DNA of 64,000 nucleotides from Paraburkholderia silviterrae. GTDB taxonomy: Bacteria; Pseudomonadota; Gammaproteobacteria; Burkholderiales; Burkholderiaceae. Numbering within the stretch: position 1 is the first letter of the stretch; every line of letters begins with the position of its first letter. The notes beneath the pieces are model-generated. The model was not told the DNA's origin and did not search any database. It saw nothing but the letters and a program-made list of their open reading frames with translations. Position numbers and translations under genes: made by a program. The stretch lies in assembly GCF_004353915.1 (NCBI RefSeq), contig NZ_SMRP01000001.1, positions 857,472 through 921,471 on the forward strand, in the 5' to 3' direction. Positions 9,662 to 18,435 of the stretch are shown one piece after another.

Positions 9662-10705
9662 TCAATCGATGCGCGCCAGTGCGGCGGCATCACGCTGGAA
9701 GCCGTCCGCTACGTGCGCAACGTGGTTCGCCGGGCCATCGGCGGCGGCGTCCGTCACAACGTGCCCGTCCGCGGCGAACTGCGACCAGGACGCCTGCGCG
9801 CAAGGACGCAATGAACGATCGCGGCGCCGCACGAGCAGCGCGCTCACCATCATGACGGGATGCAGCACGCGCGCGACGAGCGGCCCCGCCGGCATCGGCC
9901 AATGGCAGGCTGCGCCCGCCGCATCGCCGTGCGTCGCACGCGCGCCGCCGCCTTCGCTACTGATGGGCAGGATGCCAATGCCCATCCCCAGTTGCACCAT
10001 GCGCGCAACGCCTTCGACGTGGGCGAGCTCCTGCACGGGTCGCCCTTCGGGCCGCAGCCCCTGGAGCGCGCGCATGACCACGCCACGGCAGCCCGCATCG
10101 CGATTGAGCGTGACGAGCGGCTCGCGCGAAAGATCGTCCCAGCGCAGCGCGCCCTGCAGCGCGAGCGGATGATGCGAGGGCAGCACGGCGCACAACGGCG
10201 CGGCGCCAAGCGGCTGCACCTCGAGGTTGGCGCTCTGGAACGGCATGGCCTCCGCAATCACGCCAAAATCGGCTTCGCCCTGCTCGACGGCCTGCAAGAC
10301 CGCGTCTTGCGGCAAGTCGCGCAGTTGCAGCGCGAGCGAGGGAAACGCCGCGGCACAGCGCGCGAACGCAGCGGGAACCCAGCCCGACGAAAGCGCGGGA
10401 TTGCTCGCCACGAGCACGACCCCGCTATACGCCTCGCGCGCGTCGCGGCCTTCGCTCAACGCCATCTCGATCTCGTCGAGCAGTCGCCCGATGCGCCGCT
10501 CAAAACCGCTGCCCGCGAGCGTGAGCTCGACCTGGCGTGTGGTGCGATCGAAAAGCTTCAGATCGATGGCCTCTTCGAGATCGCGCACGCAGCGGCTGAC
10601 CGCCGACTGCGTGAGCCCGAATTCGCGCGCGGCGCGCGTGAAGCTGCGCTCGCGCGCCACCGCGACGAATACCTTGAGTTGCTGGAGCGAAACGTTCATC
10701 GACAT
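9662..10705 (-). CDS. LysR-family regulator beside oxlT
   Basis: 347 aa. The helix-turn-helix is in the first 65 residues (VSLQQLKVFVAVARERSFTR, AAREFGLTQSAVSRCVRDLE), followed by an effector domain that keeps typical blocks (GMGIGILPISS, LLVRRRDRSLRP). It is about 40 residues longer than most LysR proteins, and the last 45 residues (after SWSQFAAD) match nothing I recognise. A late frameshift or stop-codon loss is possible. The start is the ATG at 10705, with another ATG at 10699. It lies 28 bp downstream of oxlT in the same direction, so it is probably co-transcribed. Confidence 0.85.
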   Translation of the reverse strand: MSMNVSLQQLKVFVAVARERSFTRAAREFGLTQSAVSRCVRDLEEAIDLKLFDRTTRQVELTLAGSGFERRIGRLLDEIEMALSEGRDAREAYSGVVLVASNPALSSGWVPAAFARCAAAFPSLALQLRDLPQDAVLQAVEQGEADFGVIAEAMPFQSANLEVQPLGAAPLCAVLPSHHPLALQGALRWDDLSREPLVTLNRDAGCRGVVMRALQGLRPEGRPVQELAHVEGVARMVQLGMGIGILPISSEGGGARATHGDAAGAACHWPMPAGPLVARVLHPVMMVSALLVRRRDRSLRPCAQASWSQFAADGHVVTDAAADGPANHVAHVADGFQRDAAALARID

Positions 10706-10733
10706 GGTCGGGCCTGTTCCCCTGGAGCGCCGC

Positions 10734-12062
10734 TCATTCGCCCGCCTGGTTGGGCCAGGGCTGCAGGCCAGCCGGATTGGCGGCAAGCATGGCGGAGTGT
10801 TCGTCGCTGCGCTCGATCAGGCGTTGGCGCATGGGCGCGAGGATGAACTTGGCGCTCACGCCCGCCGCGATCGTGATGACGGCAGCCGCAACGAACACGG
10901 CGCTCCAGCCGCCCGTGGCCGAGAGCACGGAGGCCACCGGCACGAGCAGCGCGGCCGTGCCCTTCGCGGTATAGAGCGTGCCTGCGTTGGCGGCGGCGTA
11001 CTTGCTGCCGAAGGTGTCGGCGCAGATCGCCGGGAAGATCGAGAAAATCTCGCCCCAGAACAGGAAGATGAGCGCGGCGAACGTGATGAACGCATACGGG
11101 TTCGTGCCGTACTGCATCATGCCGAGCAGCGCGAGGCCTTCGCCCACGAAGATGAAGAACATGGCGTTCTCGCGGCCGATCTTGTCGGAGATGAAGCCGC
11201 ACAGCGGCCGCGTGAAGCCGTTGCAGATGTTGTCGATCGACAGCGTGAGCGTGAGCAGCGGCAGCGTCGCGCCGAACACGGTCATCGGCATGCGTGCGAG
11301 GCCCCAGTCCTTCGCGATCGGGCCGATCTGCGCGGTCGCCATCAGGCCGCCCGCGGCAACGGCAACGAACGCCAGATAGATGACCCAGAACACGGGCTGC
11401 CTGACCATCTGCCCCGGCGTGTAGTCGATGCGCGTGACGAGACGGCGGCCAGCCGCCATTGCGGCGCGCGGCACGGGCTTCACGAGCAGCAGCGCGAGCA
11501 GGAAGATCGCAACGCCCTGGAGGACGCCGAAGACAAAGAACGTGTGCTCGTAGCCCGAGCGCGTGATCATGTTCGCAATCGGAATCACGGTGACGGCGGC
11601 GCCCGCGCCGAATCCCGCTGCCGTGAGGCCCGCAGCCAGCCCGCGACGATCCGGGAACCACTTGAGCGCATTGCCCACGCAGGTGCCGTACACACCGCCC
11701 GCGCCCACGCCCGCGAGCACCGACCCCGCGTAGAGCATCGGCAGCGTCGTGGCATACGAGTAAAGCACCCATGCAAGGCCCGCACATACGGCACCGCCCA
11801 TGACGACCGGGCGCGGGCCGAACTTGTCGACGAGCCAGCCTTCGATTGGGACGAGCCAGGTTTCAGTCAGGATGAAGATCGAGAACGCCAGCTGGATCGA
11901 TGCTTCTCCCCAATGATGGCGTGCGTTCATGGGCGCGACGAACAGCGTCCATGCGTACTGCAGATTGGCAACGAGCGCCATGCATAGCATGCCCAGCACC
12001 AGTTGACTCCAGCGGCTCGTCCAAAACGGACCGCCCTCGCTCCTCTGACTGATTGCATTCAT
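10734..12062 (-). CDS. oxlT: OxlT-type MFS antiporter, oxalate/formate
   Basis: 442 aa with 12 predicted membrane segments. The family features are LQYAWTLFVAPM in helix 1, VDKFGPRPVVMGG in the helix 2-3 loop, GVYGTCVGNALKWFPDRRG in the middle, and SIDNICNGFTRPLCGFISDK in the second half, the usual oxalate/formate antiporter pattern. It should exchange external oxalate for internal formate across the inner membrane. The ATG at 12062 is preferred over a GTG at 12077 because GGAGA lies eight bases upstream. frc, a few kilobases away, supports oxalate as substrate, but related MFS carriers transport other small acids. Confidence 0.85.
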   Translation of the reverse strand: MNAISQRSEGGPFWTSRWSQLVLGMLCMALVANLQYAWTLFVAPMNARHHWGEASIQLAFSIFILTETWLVPIEGWLVDKFGPRPVVMGGAVCAGLAWVLYSYATTLPMLYAGSVLAGVGAGGVYGTCVGNALKWFPDRRGLAAGLTAAGFGAGAAVTVIPIANMITRSGYEHTFFVFGVLQGVAIFLLALLLVKPVPRAAMAAGRRLVTRIDYTPGQMVRQPVFWVIYLAFVAVAAGGLMATAQIGPIAKDWGLARMPMTVFGATLPLLTLTLSIDNICNGFTRPLCGFISDKIGRENAMFFIFVGEGLALLGMMQYGTNPYAFITFAALIFLFWGEIFSIFPAICADTFGSKYAAANAGTLYTAKGTAALLVPVASVLSATGGWSAVFVAAAVITIAAGVSAKFILAPMRQRLIERSDEHSAMLAANPAGLQPWPNQAGE

Positions 12063-12423
12063 CCCGGTTGTCTCCACTATTCATTCACGGATTGCAGCCG
12101 CTTTGCCGGCATGCATAGATATTGATTTATGATCCTGAGCCCGCCCTCTTTTACCGCTCTTTCTTATTCGATCCGGCACACGAAAATTCGAATGGAAATT
12201 CGCAATCCCGCTTTCCTTCATTTAATTCATTAAATGCCTGAAAAGCCCATCCTCGAAGCCTTCAATTACGGGTTTTCCCGCTACAAATCACCTATCCCAA
12301 GCGTTAACCCGCACACCGACACACGGCATTCGAACTCCTTTCAAATCATGGTATGGTGAATACTCGATTACTAATAATTAAAGTTTGTTATTATCTTGAT
12401 TCAGTATCCCTTATGGATCGGCC
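12063..12423. promoter_or_regulatory. Divergent promoter region, oxlT / lysR
   Basis: 361 bp without a gene, AT-rich. It holds a perfect inverted repeat at 12219-12236 (CATTTAAT-TC-ATTAAATG) with the T-N11-A spacing of LysR boxes, and a run of AT steps at 12363-12395 just before the divergent lysR gene. It most likely carries both promoters and the binding site for the regulator starting at 12424. Confidence 0.6.
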
Positions 12424-13368
12424 ATGACCATGCGAAACGCCACGCTGCGCCAGTTGAAGGTCTTCGAGACCGTGGCGCGCCACCTCAGTTTTTCGCGAGC
12501 GGCGGAGGAGCTTCATCTCACGCAACCGGCCGTCTCCACCCAGGTCCGGCAGCTCGAAGACCACGCGGGCCTGCCGCTCTTCGAGCAGCTCGGCAAGAAG
12601 ATCTATCTCACGCCTGCCGGCACGGAGATGCTGCACTACAGCCGCTCGATCATGCAGCAGTTCCATGAAGTCGACGAGGCCATGAGCCAGCTGAAGGGCG
12701 TCTCGGGCGGCAAGCTCAACGTGGCCGTGATCAGCGCAGGCGATTACTTCTTTCCGCGCCTGCTCGCCGAATTCACGCGCCGCTACAAGGGCGTGCAGCT
12801 CAATCTCTCGGTGCACAACCGCGAGCAATTGCTACAGCAGCTCTCGACCAATCAGACCGATCTCGCGGTCATGGTGCGTCCGCCGCACGCTACCGACGCC
12901 ATCAACGAAGCGTTTGCCCCCCACCCCTACGTGATCGTGGCGGCGCCCACGCACCCGCTTGCCCACAAGCGCGGCATCAAGCTCAGCACGCTCGCGAACG
13001 AAGCGTTCATCGTGCGCGAACGTGGCTCGGACACGTGGAACTCCATGGAGGAAGGCTTCGCAGGCAAGATCACGAACCTGAAGATCGCGATGGAGATCCA
13101 GAGCACCGAGACGATCAAGCAGGCGGTGATCGCAGGCATGGGCATCGCGTTTCTCTCGGCGCATACCATCAGCCTCGAATTGCAGGTCGGGCACCTCACC
13201 GTGCTCGACGTCGAAGGCTTTCCGGTCATGCTCAACTGGTACCTCGTGCACCGCAAGAACAAGCGCCTGCCGCCCGTCGCGCTCGCGTTCAAGCGCTTCC
13301 TCCTCGAGGAAGGCGCGCAGCTCATCGAAAACATTACACGTGTGTCAGAGTTGACAGTTCATAAGTAA
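12424..13368 (+). CDS. LysR-family regulator, CbbR-like, divergent from oxlT
   Basis: 314 aa. The N-terminus MRNATLRQLKVFETVARHLS, then FSRAAEELHLTQPAVSTQVR, is the helix-turn-helix of the CbbR/CysB-like subgroup, and the effector domain has GGKLNVAVISAGDYFFPRLL. It is transcribed away from oxlT, the classic arrangement for a LysR protein that controls its neighbour. The intergenic perfect dyad at 12219-12236 is a reasonable binding site. Regulation of oxalate uptake is an inference from position. Confidence 0.88.
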   Translation: MTMRNATLRQLKVFETVARHLSFSRAAEELHLTQPAVSTQVRQLEDHAGLPLFEQLGKKIYLTPAGTEMLHYSRSIMQQFHEVDEAMSQLKGVSGGKLNVAVISAGDYFFPRLLAEFTRRYKGVQLNLSVHNREQLLQQLSTNQTDLAVMVRPPHATDAINEAFAPHPYVIVAAPTHPLAHKRGIKLSTLANEAFIVRERGSDTWNSMEEGFAGKITNLKIAMEIQSTETIKQAVIAGMGIAFLSAHTISLELQVGHLTVLDVEGFPVMLNWYLVHRKNKRLPPVALAFKRFLLEEGAQLIENITRVSELTVHK

Positions 13369-13424
13369 GGTTTGATGGGTCGATGCAAAATCATCAGGCG
13401 TAGTTGATCCTTCGCGCCCTTTGC

Positions 13425-13454
13425 CGCCAGACGGCGCTGCGCCAGACGGCGTTG
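13425..13454. repeat. Two tandem 15-bp repeats
   Basis: CGCCAGACGGCGCTG is followed directly by CGCCAGACGGCGTTG, one mismatch, in the short gap between two convergent genes. Confidence 0.7.
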
Positions 13455-13508
13455 CCATGGGGTCCGAATCGATGCCGTGCCCTTCCCCGACTATTTGAAT
13501 GTCTTGCT

Positions 13509-14513
13509 TCAGTGTGGCCCCTGTCGCTGCCTGAGCGCGCCGTGGCGGCTGCGGTTGCGCCTTCGGCGCGGCAGGTCCTGCGAGGCATGATGCGATGCAC
13601 GTGGCGCTTCGCAGGGCGGGTCGCAGTCCGCGAGCCACATGTCGAGGCTCGCGGACTCGAAGGCGTCACGGCCGCCAGCCGCGACAAGCCATTGGCCAGG
13701 CACGCCCACGAAGTGCGCTCGCGCGGGCGGCCTCGACGCGATCTGCGAAGGCACGCTGGCCTGCGCGCCGGCGGACGCGAGCACGGTGCCCGGACGCGGC
13801 GCAGCAGGTCGGCGCGCGCCGCCCATCAGACGCACGCCGAGCGCGGCAGCAAGCACACAGGCGGCCACGAGCACCGAGAGCCCGAATTCGGCCGAGGCCA
13901 TACGCATCGCCGCGAAACCGTAGCCCAGTATCGCGAACAAAGCGAACGCAATGGCATGGATCACACGATCGCCCTGGCGGAACGGCAAGCGGCTGCGCTC
14001 GCTCGCGCGTGCACCGCATATGAGCGCGTTCGCAGCGGCGCCTGAAAGCACCGCGCCGAGCGTCGCCGTGATGTAGAGCGCGGCGCGCCCGGATGCGGGC
14101 AACTCAGGCAGCAGGAGAAAACTGGCGAAAGCGACGCAGATGGACGCCGCACCCACCATGCAGCCCGCCGCCGCCATTGCCCGTGCGCGCTTCGCGAGGT
14201 CGTGCCGTGCGCCCAGCCACAACCCGGCCAGCGCGCCGCATTCCGCAGCGGCGAGCGCATCGGGCACATGCGCAACGAGCGCCGCCAGCAAACCCGGCGG
14301 CACGGTCACGAGCAGTGCGAACGAAATGGCGAGCGCGATGCGCGATCGCGGCTTCACCTCGCGCACACGCTTGCAGCGCGGCTTCGCGCGCTGCGGCGCG
14401 CGAAGCGCCCATGCCGGCGCGAACGCAGACAATTGTGCAAATGCACATACAAGCCACGCGAACAGCAGGCCGCCACCCAGCCATGCCAGGTCGCCCGCCA
14501 GTTGCTCCGGCAT
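13509..14513 (-). CDS. Integral membrane protein resembling a degenerate MHYT domain
   Basis: 334 aa, with about seven membrane segments in residues 5-230 and a Pro/Ala/Arg-rich soluble tail. The order and spacing of helices, and the stretch VIHAIAFALFAILGYGFAAM, recall MHYT sensor domains, but the diagnostic Met-His-Tyr-Thr motifs are absent and no GGDEF or EAL domain follows. The start is ATG 14513, behind a strong AGGAGGAGAG site. The last 60 residues look like low-complexity basic sequence and may be read-through of a damaged end. The function is unknown. It could equally be an unrelated small-genus membrane protein. Confidence 0.6.
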   Translation of the reverse strand: MPEQLAGDLAWLGGGLLFAWLVCAFAQLSAFAPAWALRAPQRAKPRCKRVREVKPRSRIALAISFALLVTVPPGLLAALVAHVPDALAAAECGALAGLWLGARHDLAKRARAMAAAGCMVGAASICVAFASFLLLPELPASGRAALYITATLGAVLSGAAANALICGARASERSRLPFRQGDRVIHAIAFALFAILGYGFAAMRMASAEFGLSVLVAACVLAAALGVRLMGGARRPAAPRPGTVLASAGAQASVPSQIASRPPARAHFVGVPGQWLVAAGGRDAFESASLDMWLADCDPPCEAPRASHHASQDLPRRRRNRSRHGALRQRQGPH

Positions 14514-14681
14514 CTCTCCTCCTCGCACGCGGCGCTCATGCCGCGCGCGTCATCAGTTCGAGCTTCGTATGCCTGCTGCGGCGCCTGCTGCCATCGCGCC
14601 CTCGATCGACCGTCTCGGCGCGCGATGCATCACGCCGTGCATCGCGCCCCGCTTCGGCACGCCGTCCCACTCGTTTTCCCG

Positions 14682-15515
14682 CTATGCAACCGTCGCCGAC
14701 TGGCGCTCGCGGCCCGCGCCCGCCGGATCATGCGCGTCGCCGTCCGGTCTCGACCCCAGCGCGTTCGACAGCGTGCCAATGCCTTCGATGCAGACCTCGA
14801 CCGTCGCGCCATCGCCGATCGAGCCCACGCCCAGCGACGTCCCGCACGCAATCACATCGCCCGGCTCGAGCGTGAGGTCCTGCGAAATCAGGCTCACTTG
14901 CTGCGCAGGCGTGAAGACCATGTCGTCGAGCGGATAGTTCTGCCGCTCCACGCCATCGAGCCGCGTGACGACGCGCGCGCTGCGCCAATCGAAGCCCGAG
15001 ACGATGGCAGGCCCCAGGCAACAGAAAGTATCGAAACCTTTGGCGCGGCACCATTGCGGGAAGTGCGGATTTTCGGCGAGCAAGCCCGCAGCGGTCACAT
15101 CGTTGACGATCGTGTAGCCGAAGATCGCGTCCTCGGCCTCAGCGAGGCTCGCGTTGCGGCAACGCTTGCCGATCACGATGCCAAGCTCGCCTTCGAAGAC
15201 GATTTTTCCCGCATAGTGGGCCGGACGGCGAATCGGCATGCCCGAGCCGATCACCGATTGCGCCGGCTTGATCAGAAAGAGCGGATGCTCGGGCACCGCC
15301 TTCTCGAGCTTTAACGCGAGCGCGTGGAAGTTATTCCAGAGTGCAACCACTTTGCCCGGCGCGCACGGCGCAAGCGGCGCGAGTGTGCGCAGCGAGAGCA
15401 CCGCGCCCGTGGGCACCGCTTGATCGAGCCCTTCGTATTCATGCAGATAGCCATCTTCTACGCGGCCGAACACGATACTGCCGTCGTCCGCCATCAAGCG
15501 CATCCATGTGTCCAT
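14682..15515 (-). CDS. Fumarylacetoacetate hydrolase (FAH) family protein
   Basis: 277 aa. The metal-binding Glu pair lies in VFEGELGIVIGK (E108, E110) and the Asp in YTIVNDVTA (D139), the standard FAH-fold ligands. The C-terminal block LEPGDVIACGTSLGVGSIGDG is also typical. Members split carbon-carbon bonds or decarboxylate 2-keto acids with Mg2+; the exact substrate cannot be read from sequence. The ATG at 15515 follows GGAGCG. The open frame extends further upstream, but that part is not FAH-like. It is on the same strand as frc and 158 bp downstream of it. Confidence 0.87.
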   Translation of the reverse strand: MDTWMRLMADDGSIVFGRVEDGYLHEYEGLDQAVPTGAVLSLRTLAPLAPCAPGKVVALWNNFHALALKLEKAVPEHPLFLIKPAQSVIGSGMPIRRPAHYAGKIVFEGELGIVIGKRCRNASLAEAEDAIFGYTIVNDVTAAGLLAENPHFPQWCRAKGFDTFCCLGPAIVSGFDWRSARVVTRLDGVERQNYPLDDMVFTPAQQVSLISQDLTLEPGDVIACGTSLGVGSIGDGATVEVCIEGIGTLSNALGSRPDGDAHDPAGAGRERQSATVA

Positions 15516-15673
15516 GCTTCGCTCCATCGTTGCGTGGCGCGCGGCACACCTGCGCCGCGCGGTCCATCGGTTCAAAGACTCACTCGTTCATGGGCGCGGG
15601 CTTATAGTTGCGCCCGCATCGATATCCGCATGCTGCTTTTCATGTCGCTACGCGTGGCGACGCGCAGTGGTGT

Positions 15674-16921
15674 TCAGATCGCACCCGAAGCGCGCAGCGA
15701 GCGAATATCCGCGGCGCTATAGCCGAATTCGGCGAGCACTTCGTCCGTGTGCTCGCCCAACAGCGGCGAGCGCGTCACATCGGTGGGGCTGTCCGAGAGC
15801 TTGATCGGATTGCCGACCGTGAGGTACTTGCCACGCACGGGATGGTCGACCTCGACGATGGTGCCGGTGGCGCGCAGCGACTCGTCGGCGGCGATCTCCT
15901 TCATCGAGAGAATCGGGCCGCACGGAATGTGCTGACGATTGAGCACGGCCATCACTTCGAATTTGGTGCGATGCATGGTCCAGTGCTCGATCTCGGCGAA
16001 GATCTCCTTCAGATGCGGCAAGCGTGCATTGGCCGTGGCGTAGAGCGGGTCGTCGAGCCATTCCTCGCGGCCGATCAGCTTGCAGATGCGGTCCCACACG
16101 GGCGCCTGCGCGATGAAATAGATGTACGCGTTCGGATCGGTCTCCCAGCCCTTGCACTTGAGAATCCAGCCCGGCTGGCCGCCGCCCGAGGCGTTGCCCG
16201 CGCGCGGCACGGCATCGCCGAAACCGTCGTTCGGGTATTGCGGATACTCCTTCATGACGCCGGTGCGTTCGAGCCGCTGCTGGTCGCGCAGCTTCACGCG
16301 GCACAGGTTGAGCACGCCGTCCTGCATGGCGGCCAGCACCTTCTGGCCGCGCCCGGTGTGGGTGCGCTGATACAGCGCCGTGACGATGCCGAGCGCGAGA
16401 TGCAGGCCCGTGCCGCTGTCGCCGATCTGCGCGCCGGAGACGACTGGCGGGCCGTCGTCGAAGCCCGTGGTGGAGGCGGCGCCGCCCACGCATTGCGCGA
16501 CGTTCTCGTAGACCTTGCAGTCCTCGTAGGGCCCGGGGCCAAAGCCCTTCACCGAAGCGACGATCATGCGCGGGTTGAGCGACTGGATGTGCTCCCAGCT
16601 GAAGCCCATGCGCTCGAGCGCGCCGGGGGCGAAGTTTTCTACGAGCACGTCGCAGTCGCGAATCATCCGTTCGAGCACGCGCTTGCCCTGCGGATTCTTC
16701 GTGTCGAGCGTGAGCGAACGCTTGTTGCCATTGAGCATCGTGAAGTACAGGCTGTCCGCGTCGGGGAGGTCACGCAACTGCTCGCGCGTGATGTCGCCGG
16801 CGCCGGCGCGCTCCACCTTGATGACGTCGGCGCCGAACCATGCAAGCAGTTGCGTGCAGGTCGGACCCGACTGGACATGCGTGAAATCGAGAATGCGCAC
16901 CCCATCCAGTGCCTTGCCCAT
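15674..16921 (-). CDS. frc: Formyl-CoA:oxalate CoA-transferase
   Basis: 415 aa, a class III CoA-transferase close in length to Oxalobacter Frc (428 aa). The catalytic Asp is in [12 protein letters not shown] (D168; Asp169 in the Oxalobacter enzyme) and the glycine loop that closes over the active site is SGGGQPG at 245-251. N-terminal [20 protein letters not shown] is also Frc-like. The enzyme moves CoA from formyl-CoA to oxalate so that oxalyl-CoA decarboxylase can act. That decarboxylase (oxc), often adjacent, is not in this window. The promoter region carries a palindrome shared with the gntR operon. Confidence 0.92.
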   Translation of the reverse strand: MGKALDGVRILDFTHVQSGPTCTQLLAWFGADVIKVERAGAGDITREQLRDLPDADSLYFTMLNGNKRSLTLDTKNPQGKRVLERMIRDCDVLVENFAPGALERMGFSWEHIQSLNPRMIVASVKGFGPGPYEDCKVYENVAQCVGGAASTTGFDDGPPVVSGAQIGDSGTGLHLALGIVTALYQRTHTGRGQKVLAAMQDGVLNLCRVKLRDQQRLERTGVMKEYPQYPNDGFGDAVPRAGNASGGGQPGWILKCKGWETDPNAYIYFIAQAPVWDRICKLIGREEWLDDPLYATANARLPHLKEIFAEIEHWTMHRTKFEVMAVLNRQHIPCGPILSMKEIAADESLRATGTIVEVDHPVRGKYLTVGNPIKLSDSPTDVTRSPLLGEHTDEVLAEFGYSAADIRSLRASGAI

Positions 16922-17031
16922 GTCATGTCTCCCTTGGTTAGTCGTGGCCGGGCGAGTTTCGAAAATCGGTGGACTGCGGGAGCGCCTGGGCGTCCGCGGG
17001 TTACTGCCTTGCTGCGTCCTTGATCAATACA

Positions 17032-17048
17032 GTATGTGATATATCACA
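17032..17048. promoter_or_regulatory. Putative GntR operator upstream of frc
   Basis: GTATGTGATATATCA is identical, base for base over 15 bp, to the sequence at 18355-18369, and here extends into a perfect 14-bp palindrome. A GntR/FCD regulator gene lies between the two copies. FCD regulators bind short palindromes as dimers, so autoregulation plus control of frc is the simplest reading. Confidence 0.65.
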
Positions 17049-17273
17049 ACGAAGCAAGAGGGGATTTACCGCGTGCAAATGCAGGTCGAATGAGTTGGAA
17101 GCCTTATCTGGCATGGCTTCGACGGGATTGATGGGCTCTCGTCGTGCCACGGGGGAGGGAAAACCCCGAGTCGATAGTCGCGAGATATTTCAGATTCAGT
17201 GTGCGACATGCTGCGACCGACCTTGATGCGCATAAAGTCTCGTGGGGCCTCTCCGACCGTCGCGCCCAAAATG

Positions 17274-17304
17274 AAAAAGGCGGAAGACCATGAGGTCTCC
17301 CGCC
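17274..17304 (-). terminator. Rho-independent terminator of gntR
   Basis: On the minus strand, an 11-bp stem with one mismatch (GGCGGGAGACC / GGTCTTCCGCC) and a TCAT loop is followed by TTTTT, 34 bp after the gntR stop. Confidence 0.8.
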
Positions 17305-17337
17305 TGTCTCACGAGGAGGACTGCCCCGTCGCGCCGC

Positions 17338-18066
17338 TCAGTCGAGAAAGTCGCAATGCTTCTCGACGTACGCCGCGAGATCGAGTGAATGCTGGCGCAC
17401 GAGCCGCTCCGCGAGTTCCGTATCGCGCTTCTCGAGCGCCTCGATAATGCGCAGGTGATCGACGATCGAGCGCGAAGCGCGGTCGCTCTGCGAGATCGTC
17501 ATGCGCCGGATCGCGCGCACGTGCACGAAGATGTTCTTGATCGTATCGAGGATCAGTTGCGACTTCGACAGCTCGACGATCGCCTGATGGAACGCGATAT
17601 TGGCGTCCGAATACTCGGCGATATGCTCGGCCGGCGTGCTGTCGCGGAAATTGTCGAACATGTGGCGCAGCTTCGCGATTTCCTCGTCCGTTGCGTGGAT
17701 CGTTGCGAGGCGCGCGGCCATGCTTTCGAGCGCGGCCCACATCTGGATCATCTCGACGATCTCGCGCTTGCTCTTGCGCACGATATAGATGCCACGGCGC
17801 GGCACCATGCGCAGGAAGCCTTCCTGCTCCAGCAGCGTCATGGCCTCGCGCACCGGCGTGCGGCTCACGCCAAGCGTTTCGCTCAGCACGCGCTCGTCCA
17901 GCCGGATCTCTTCACGCGTCTGGTAGATATCGGCGTCGGCGATAGCCTGGCGCAACATCGCATAAGCCTGATCGCGCAGGCTCAGGGTGGCGTTGATGGG
18001 CTGCAGCGCCAGCTTGAGCGGCGCGGCGTCCCGGGTGGCGACTGCTTCAGTGTGTTCTGACGACAT
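17338..18066 (-). CDS. GntR-family (FCD subgroup) transcriptional regulator
   Basis: 242 aa. The winged helix-turn-helix is at about residues 30-100 (IRLDERVLSETLGVSRTPVR followed by EAMTLLEQEGFLRMVPRRGI), and the all-helical FCD ligand domain follows, with metal-site residues in SDANIAFHQAIVEL and IVDHLRIIEALE. The ATG at 18066 has AGAGG upstream, inside the preceding small gene, which it overlaps by 20 bp; the two are translationally coupled. Matching operator candidates upstream of frc and upstream of its own operon make it the likely regulator of oxalate-dependent CoA transfer. FCD proteins usually respond to organic acids. Confidence 0.88.
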   Translation of the reverse strand: MSSEHTEAVATRDAAPLKLALQPINATLSLRDQAYAMLRQAIADADIYQTREEIRLDERVLSETLGVSRTPVREAMTLLEQEGFLRMVPRRGIYIVRKSKREIVEMIQMWAALESMAARLATIHATDEEIAKLRHMFDNFRDSTPAEHIAEYSDANIAFHQAIVELSKSQLILDTIKNIFVHVRAIRRMTISQSDRASRSIVDHLRIIEALEKRDTELAERLVRQHSLDLAAYVEKHCDFLD

Positions 18067-18283
18067 TCATTGCCTCTTTAACAACCTGCACGCCGGCTCG
18101 CGGGCGACGCTGTGCATGCTCGGCCGGCTTCGCGCGCGACGCCTCGCCGAGACCGACATAGCGGCCGTGTTCCGCCGCCTGTTCGATGGCCGACTGCGGC
18201 AGCCATTTGGCGATCATAACCGTAGCCGCCGCGCCCAAGCCCACAACTGCCAAACCGAAGAGTGCGAGAGAAACCAAATCCAT
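18047..18283 (-). CDS. Small membrane protein co-transcribed with gntR
   Basis: 78 aa. One membrane helix at about residues 3-25 (LVSLALFGLAVVGLGAAATV) is followed by a basic, probably cytoplasmic tail. The ATG at 18283 has GGAG seven bases upstream, and the gene overlaps the gntR start, so it is very likely translated. I recognise no family. The possible operator at 18355-18369 lies 72 bp upstream, so it would be the first gene of the gntR operon. It could be an accessory subunit of a transporter, but nothing in the sequence shows this. Confidence 0.55.
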   Translation of the reverse strand: MDLVSLALFGLAVVGLGAAATVMIAKWLPQSAIEQAAEHGRYVGLGEASRAKPAEHAQRRPRAGVQVVKEAMNVVRTH

Positions 18284-18354
18284 TTGAAGCTCCGCAAGAT
18301 TGAATCATCGAATGACTCAATCATATGCTGCGTCGCGGCAAAAATCAATATTTT

Positions 18355-18369
18355 GTATGTGATATATCA
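18355..18369. promoter_or_regulatory. Putative GntR operator between divergent small genes
   Basis: A second copy of GTATGTGATATATCA, with a perfect 10-bp palindrome TGATATATCA at 18360-18369. It sits 72 bp before the small membrane gene (minus) and 67 bp before the DUF2917-like gene (plus), so it may act on both. Confidence 0.6.
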
Positions 18370-18435
18370 AATGCAGATACTCGACATGCAAGGACCCCAT
18401 CCTGGAGGAAACCGCCGCGCGCGGCAAGGGGCGGG

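Larger units (their letters stand above)
16922..17337. promoter_or_regulatory. frc upstream region with palindromic operator candidate
   Basis: 416 bp without a gene. It contains the 14-bp perfect palindrome TGTGATATATCACA at 17035-17048, 114 bp before the frc ATG, and the gntR terminator at 17274-17304. A looser dyad GAAGCC...GGCTTC lies near 17099-17122. Confidence 0.7.
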
